From Chitiniphilus purpureus (lineage in GTDB: Bacteria; Pseudomonadota; Gammaproteobacteria; Burkholderiales; Chitinibacteraceae): a DNA stretch of 64,000 bases. Location: positions 3,969,501-4,033,500 of the forward strand of contig NZ_CP106753.1 in the NCBI RefSeq assembly GCF_025642115.1, in the 5' to 3' direction. Shown in pieces: positions 61,833 through 64,000 of the stretch (within the stretch, counting starts at the first letter, position 1; every line of letters begins with the position of its first letter). The position numbers were made by a program, and so were the translations under genes. Below the pieces are notes generated by a model that was given only the letters and a program-made list of their open reading frames with translations, searched no databases and was not told where the DNA came from.

Positions 61833-63935
61833 ATGCCACTGCCCCCGCTGCGCCAGGAGCTGAGCCTGCATCCAGGCCCCGTCGATCCGTATGGCGCGCC
61901 GACATGGACACTGCACGACCCGGCTGCCAACCGCTTCTACCAGCTCAGTTGGCCGGCATTCGAGATCCTGTCGCGCTGGCATCGCGGCGATGCCGCGCAA
62001 GTGCTGGCCGCGGTCAATGCCGAGACCACGCTCCAGGTCGGCGCGGACGATCTGGAGGACCTGTACCGCCTGCTCGCCGGCCACCATCTGCTGGTGGGGC
62101 ACGATGCTGCGTACACCGGCCGCCTTGCCGAAAGCGCCGCGGCACAGCGCATGTCCAAGACCATGTGGCTGCTCAAGCACTACCTGTTCTTCCGCGTGCC
62201 GCTGCTGCGGCCGATGCCACTGCTCAAGCGGCTCGCCCCCCGGCTGGAGTGGGCCTTCACCCCCGCCTGCTGGTATGCGCTGGCCGCCATCGCCGTGTTC
62301 GGGCTCTACCTGGCCTCGCGGCGTTGGGATGAATTCACCCACACCTTCTCGGCCTACGCCGGCCCCGAAGGGCTGCTGGGGATCGGCATCGCCCTGTCGT
62401 TCGCCAAGGTGCTGCACGAATTCGGACACGCGCTCACCGCCTACCGCTGCGGCTGCCGCGTGCCCACCATGGGTGTGGCCTTCCTGGTGATGTGGCCGGT
62501 GCTGTACACCGACACCAACGAAGCGTGGAAGCTCAGGCGCCGCGGCGAGCGGCTGCGCATCGGCGCGGCCGGCATGCTCAGCGAGCTGGCGCTGGCCGCA
62601 CTTGCCACGCTGGCCTGGAGCTTCCTGCCGGACGGGCCGCTGCGCAGCGCGGCGTTCCTGCTCGCCACCAGCACCTGGCTGCTCACGCTGGCCATCAATG
62701 CCAGCCCGTTCATGCGCTTTGACGGCTATTTCCTGCTGTCGGACTGGCTTGAGATGCCCAATCTGCACGAACGCGCCTTCGCACTGGCGCGCTGGCGGCT
62801 GCGCGAGGCACTGTTCGGCCTGGGCGAGGCGCCGCCGGAGTCGTTCACCCCAGGCCGGCAGCGTTTCCTGCTGGCCTTCGCCTTCGCCACCTGGCTGTAC
62901 CGGCTGGTGCTGTTCTTTGGCATCGCGCTGATGGTCTATCACCTGTTCTTCAAGGCACTGGGCCTGTTGCTGATGGTGATCGAGCTGGGCTGGTTCATCG
63001 TGCTGCCGATCTGGCGGGAGCTCAGGGTCTGGTGGTCACGCCGCGCTGCACTGCGCTGGCACAGGCAGACCCTGCGCACGGCGGCGGTGCTGGCGCTGCT
63101 GGCGCTGCTGGTGCTGGTGCCCTGGCAAGGCACGGTACGCGCCCCGGCGGTGCTGACCGCGGTGCGCAACCAGTCGCTCTATGCCGCGCAGGCCGGACGC
63201 ATCGTCGGTGATGCCGCGCGCGAAGGACAGCGGGTGCGCGCCGGCGAGCGCCTGGCGACGCTGGTCTCGCCGGAGCTGGAATTCCGGCTGCGCATGGCAC
63301 AGGCACAGGAGCAGGCATTGCGCTGGCAGGTCGAGCAGCAGCCGTTCGCCACCGAGCTGCAGGAAGCGGGCGACGTGCTGCGCCGCCGCTGGGCGGGGGC
63401 ACGCGAAGCGGTCCACGGCCTGATCGCGCAGCGCAGGCAGCTCGAAGTGCGGGCGCCGTTCGACGGCACGGTGGTCGAGACCAATGCCTTCCTTGCCCCG
63501 GGGGCCTGGCTCGCGCGCGGCGAGAAGCTGTTCCAGATCGTCGGCGCCGAGGGGGGACTCAAGGTCGAGGCCTTTGTCGGTGAGCGCGACCACGCGCTGC
63601 TGGACCGCAGCCAGGGGGGCCGCTTCATCGCCGACCTGCCCGAGGCCGGCACGCTGCGTTGCAGCCGGGCCGAGCCGGACGAAGTCAACATGACGGTGCT
63701 GCCGCAGCCCTATCTGGCCAGCAGCCACGGCGGACGTCTGCCGGTGGTGCGCAACGACCGTCAGGAACTGGTGCCGCTGCAGACCACCTTCCGCGTGCGG
63801 CTGACGCAGTGCGGGCACGCGGCTGTGGCGGGGGAGCTGCCCGGCGTGGCCATCCTGGTCCGCGAGCGCCACAGCCTCGCGCAATCGGCATGGACGGCGT
63901 TGCTGGACCTGTTGCAGCGCGAGCGCGGGCTGTAG
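61833..63935 (+). CDS. M50 site-2-protease/HlyD fusion membrane protein
   Basis: 700 residues. The N-terminus (1-100) resembles a PqqD-like recognition domain. The membrane domain (about 145-430) has the zinc motif HEFGH (195-199, KVLHEFGHALTAYRCG) and a third metal ligand in MRFDGYF (Asp 297), both conserved in M50 proteases. The C-terminus (from about 432) is a HlyD-type lipoyl/barrel adaptor (APAVLTAVRNQSLYAAQAGRIV, VRAPFDGTVVETNAFLAPG). Complete residues suggest active protease. Probably the inner-membrane core of the exporter. Bases after its stop to the window end show no gene. Confidence 0.8.
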   Translation: MPLPPLRQELSLHPGPVDPYGAPTWTLHDPAANRFYQLSWPAFEILSRWHRGDAAQVLAAVNAETTLQVGADDLEDLYRLLAGHHLLVGHDAAYTGRLAESAAAQRMSKTMWLLKHYLFFRVPLLRPMPLLKRLAPRLEWAFTPACWYALAAIAVFGLYLASRRWDEFTHTFSAYAGPEGLLGIGIALSFAKVLHEFGHALTAYRCGCRVPTMGVAFLVMWPVLYTDTNEAWKLRRRGERLRIGAAGMLSELALAALATLAWSFLPDGPLRSAAFLLATSTWLLTLAINASPFMRFDGYFLLSDWLEMPNLHERAFALARWRLREALFGLGEAPPESFTPGRQRFLLAFAFATWLYRLVLFFGIALMVYHLFFKALGLLLMVIELGWFIVLPIWRELRVWWSRRAALRWHRQTLRTAAVLALLALLVLVPWQGTVRAPAVLTAVRNQSLYAAQAGRIVGDAAREGQRVRAGERLATLVSPELEFRLRMAQAQEQALRWQVEQQPFATELQEAGDVLRRRWAGAREAVHGLIAQRRQLEVRAPFDGTVVETNAFLAPGAWLARGEKLFQIVGAEGGLKVEAFVGERDHALLDRSQGGRFIADLPEAGTLRCSRAEPDEVNMTVLPQPYLASSHGGRLPVVRNDRQELVPLQTTFRVRLTQCGHAAVAGELPGVAILVRERHSLAQSAWTALLDLLQRERGL

Positions 63936-64000
63936 CGGCGCATGTCGATGCTGCCCCGGTCCTGTGTGCCACCCCCTGCTCCGGCCTGCGCCTTGCGGAA

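Overview
The window is a very GC-rich stretch of a Gram-negative chromosome, almost fully coding, with most genes packed into operons whose neighbours overlap by the 4-base ATGA arrangement. The gene content points to a betaproteobacterium of the Neisseriales (Chromobacteriaceae or Chitinibacteraceae type). The diagnostic content is petABC next to sspAB, the kdsD-kdsC-lptCAB-rpoN-hpf-ptsN-hprK-rapZ block, gshA of the proteobacterial beta type, the EIIA(Man)-HPr-EI trio after gshB, and divergent metK/lpxL. The family assignment is inference; no rRNA or tRNA gene was seen.

Layout. 1-8.2 kb: the 3' part of an MSHA-like (type IVb/type II-like) pilus or pseudopilus operon (TPR protein, GspE ATPase, GspF platform, a GspL-like PilM+PilN fusion, PilO-like, PilP-like and three pilin-like proteins). 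8.5-13.6 kb: hda (minus strand) divergent from purM, purN, a DUF3108 protein and rsmB. 13.6-20.9 kb: a decayed TonB-receptor tail, sspAB, the cytochrome bc1 operon petABC, a lipoprotein and a Nif3-like gene divergent from a DegS-like protease. 21-30.8 kb: a Kef-type antiporter, then LPS Kdo synthesis and LPS transport genes, sigma-54 and the nitrogen-PTS/HPr kinase/RapZ regulatory block. 30.8-36.4 kb: NusG-II and Gx-transporter genes, ubiX, a MATE exporter, dtd and asd. 36.6-42.7 kb: glutathione synthesis, ApbE, and a permease-less PTS phosphorelay. 42.8-47.5 kb: a patatin-like protein, two LpxL-type acyltransferases, metK and a rhodanese.

47.8-63.9 kb is the accessory highlight. A promoter-like site precedes a GNAT gene, a DUF6916-like gene and a phage-tail-collar (Mdp-like) protein. 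Next comes an 8.5-kb gene for a 2825-residue repeat protein with an N-terminal LEPR-type motif and a DUF4347 domain. After it lie a TolC-type outer membrane protein, a small HlyD-type adaptor, a GAF-like/HlyD fusion and an M50 site-2-protease/HlyD fusion. No ABC transporter ATPase is present. The arrangement suggests a dedicated export or surface-display machine for the giant protein that differs from classical type I secretion.

Functional links: the LPS (kdsD, kdsC, lptCAB, lpxL) and redox/thiol (gshAB, petABC) genes are housekeeping. The soluble PTS components (EI, HPr, EIIA-Ntr, EIIA-Man) with HprK and RapZ form a regulatory phosphorelay split over two loci 10 kb apart. The pilus cluster and the giant adhesin locus are the surface-attachment modules.
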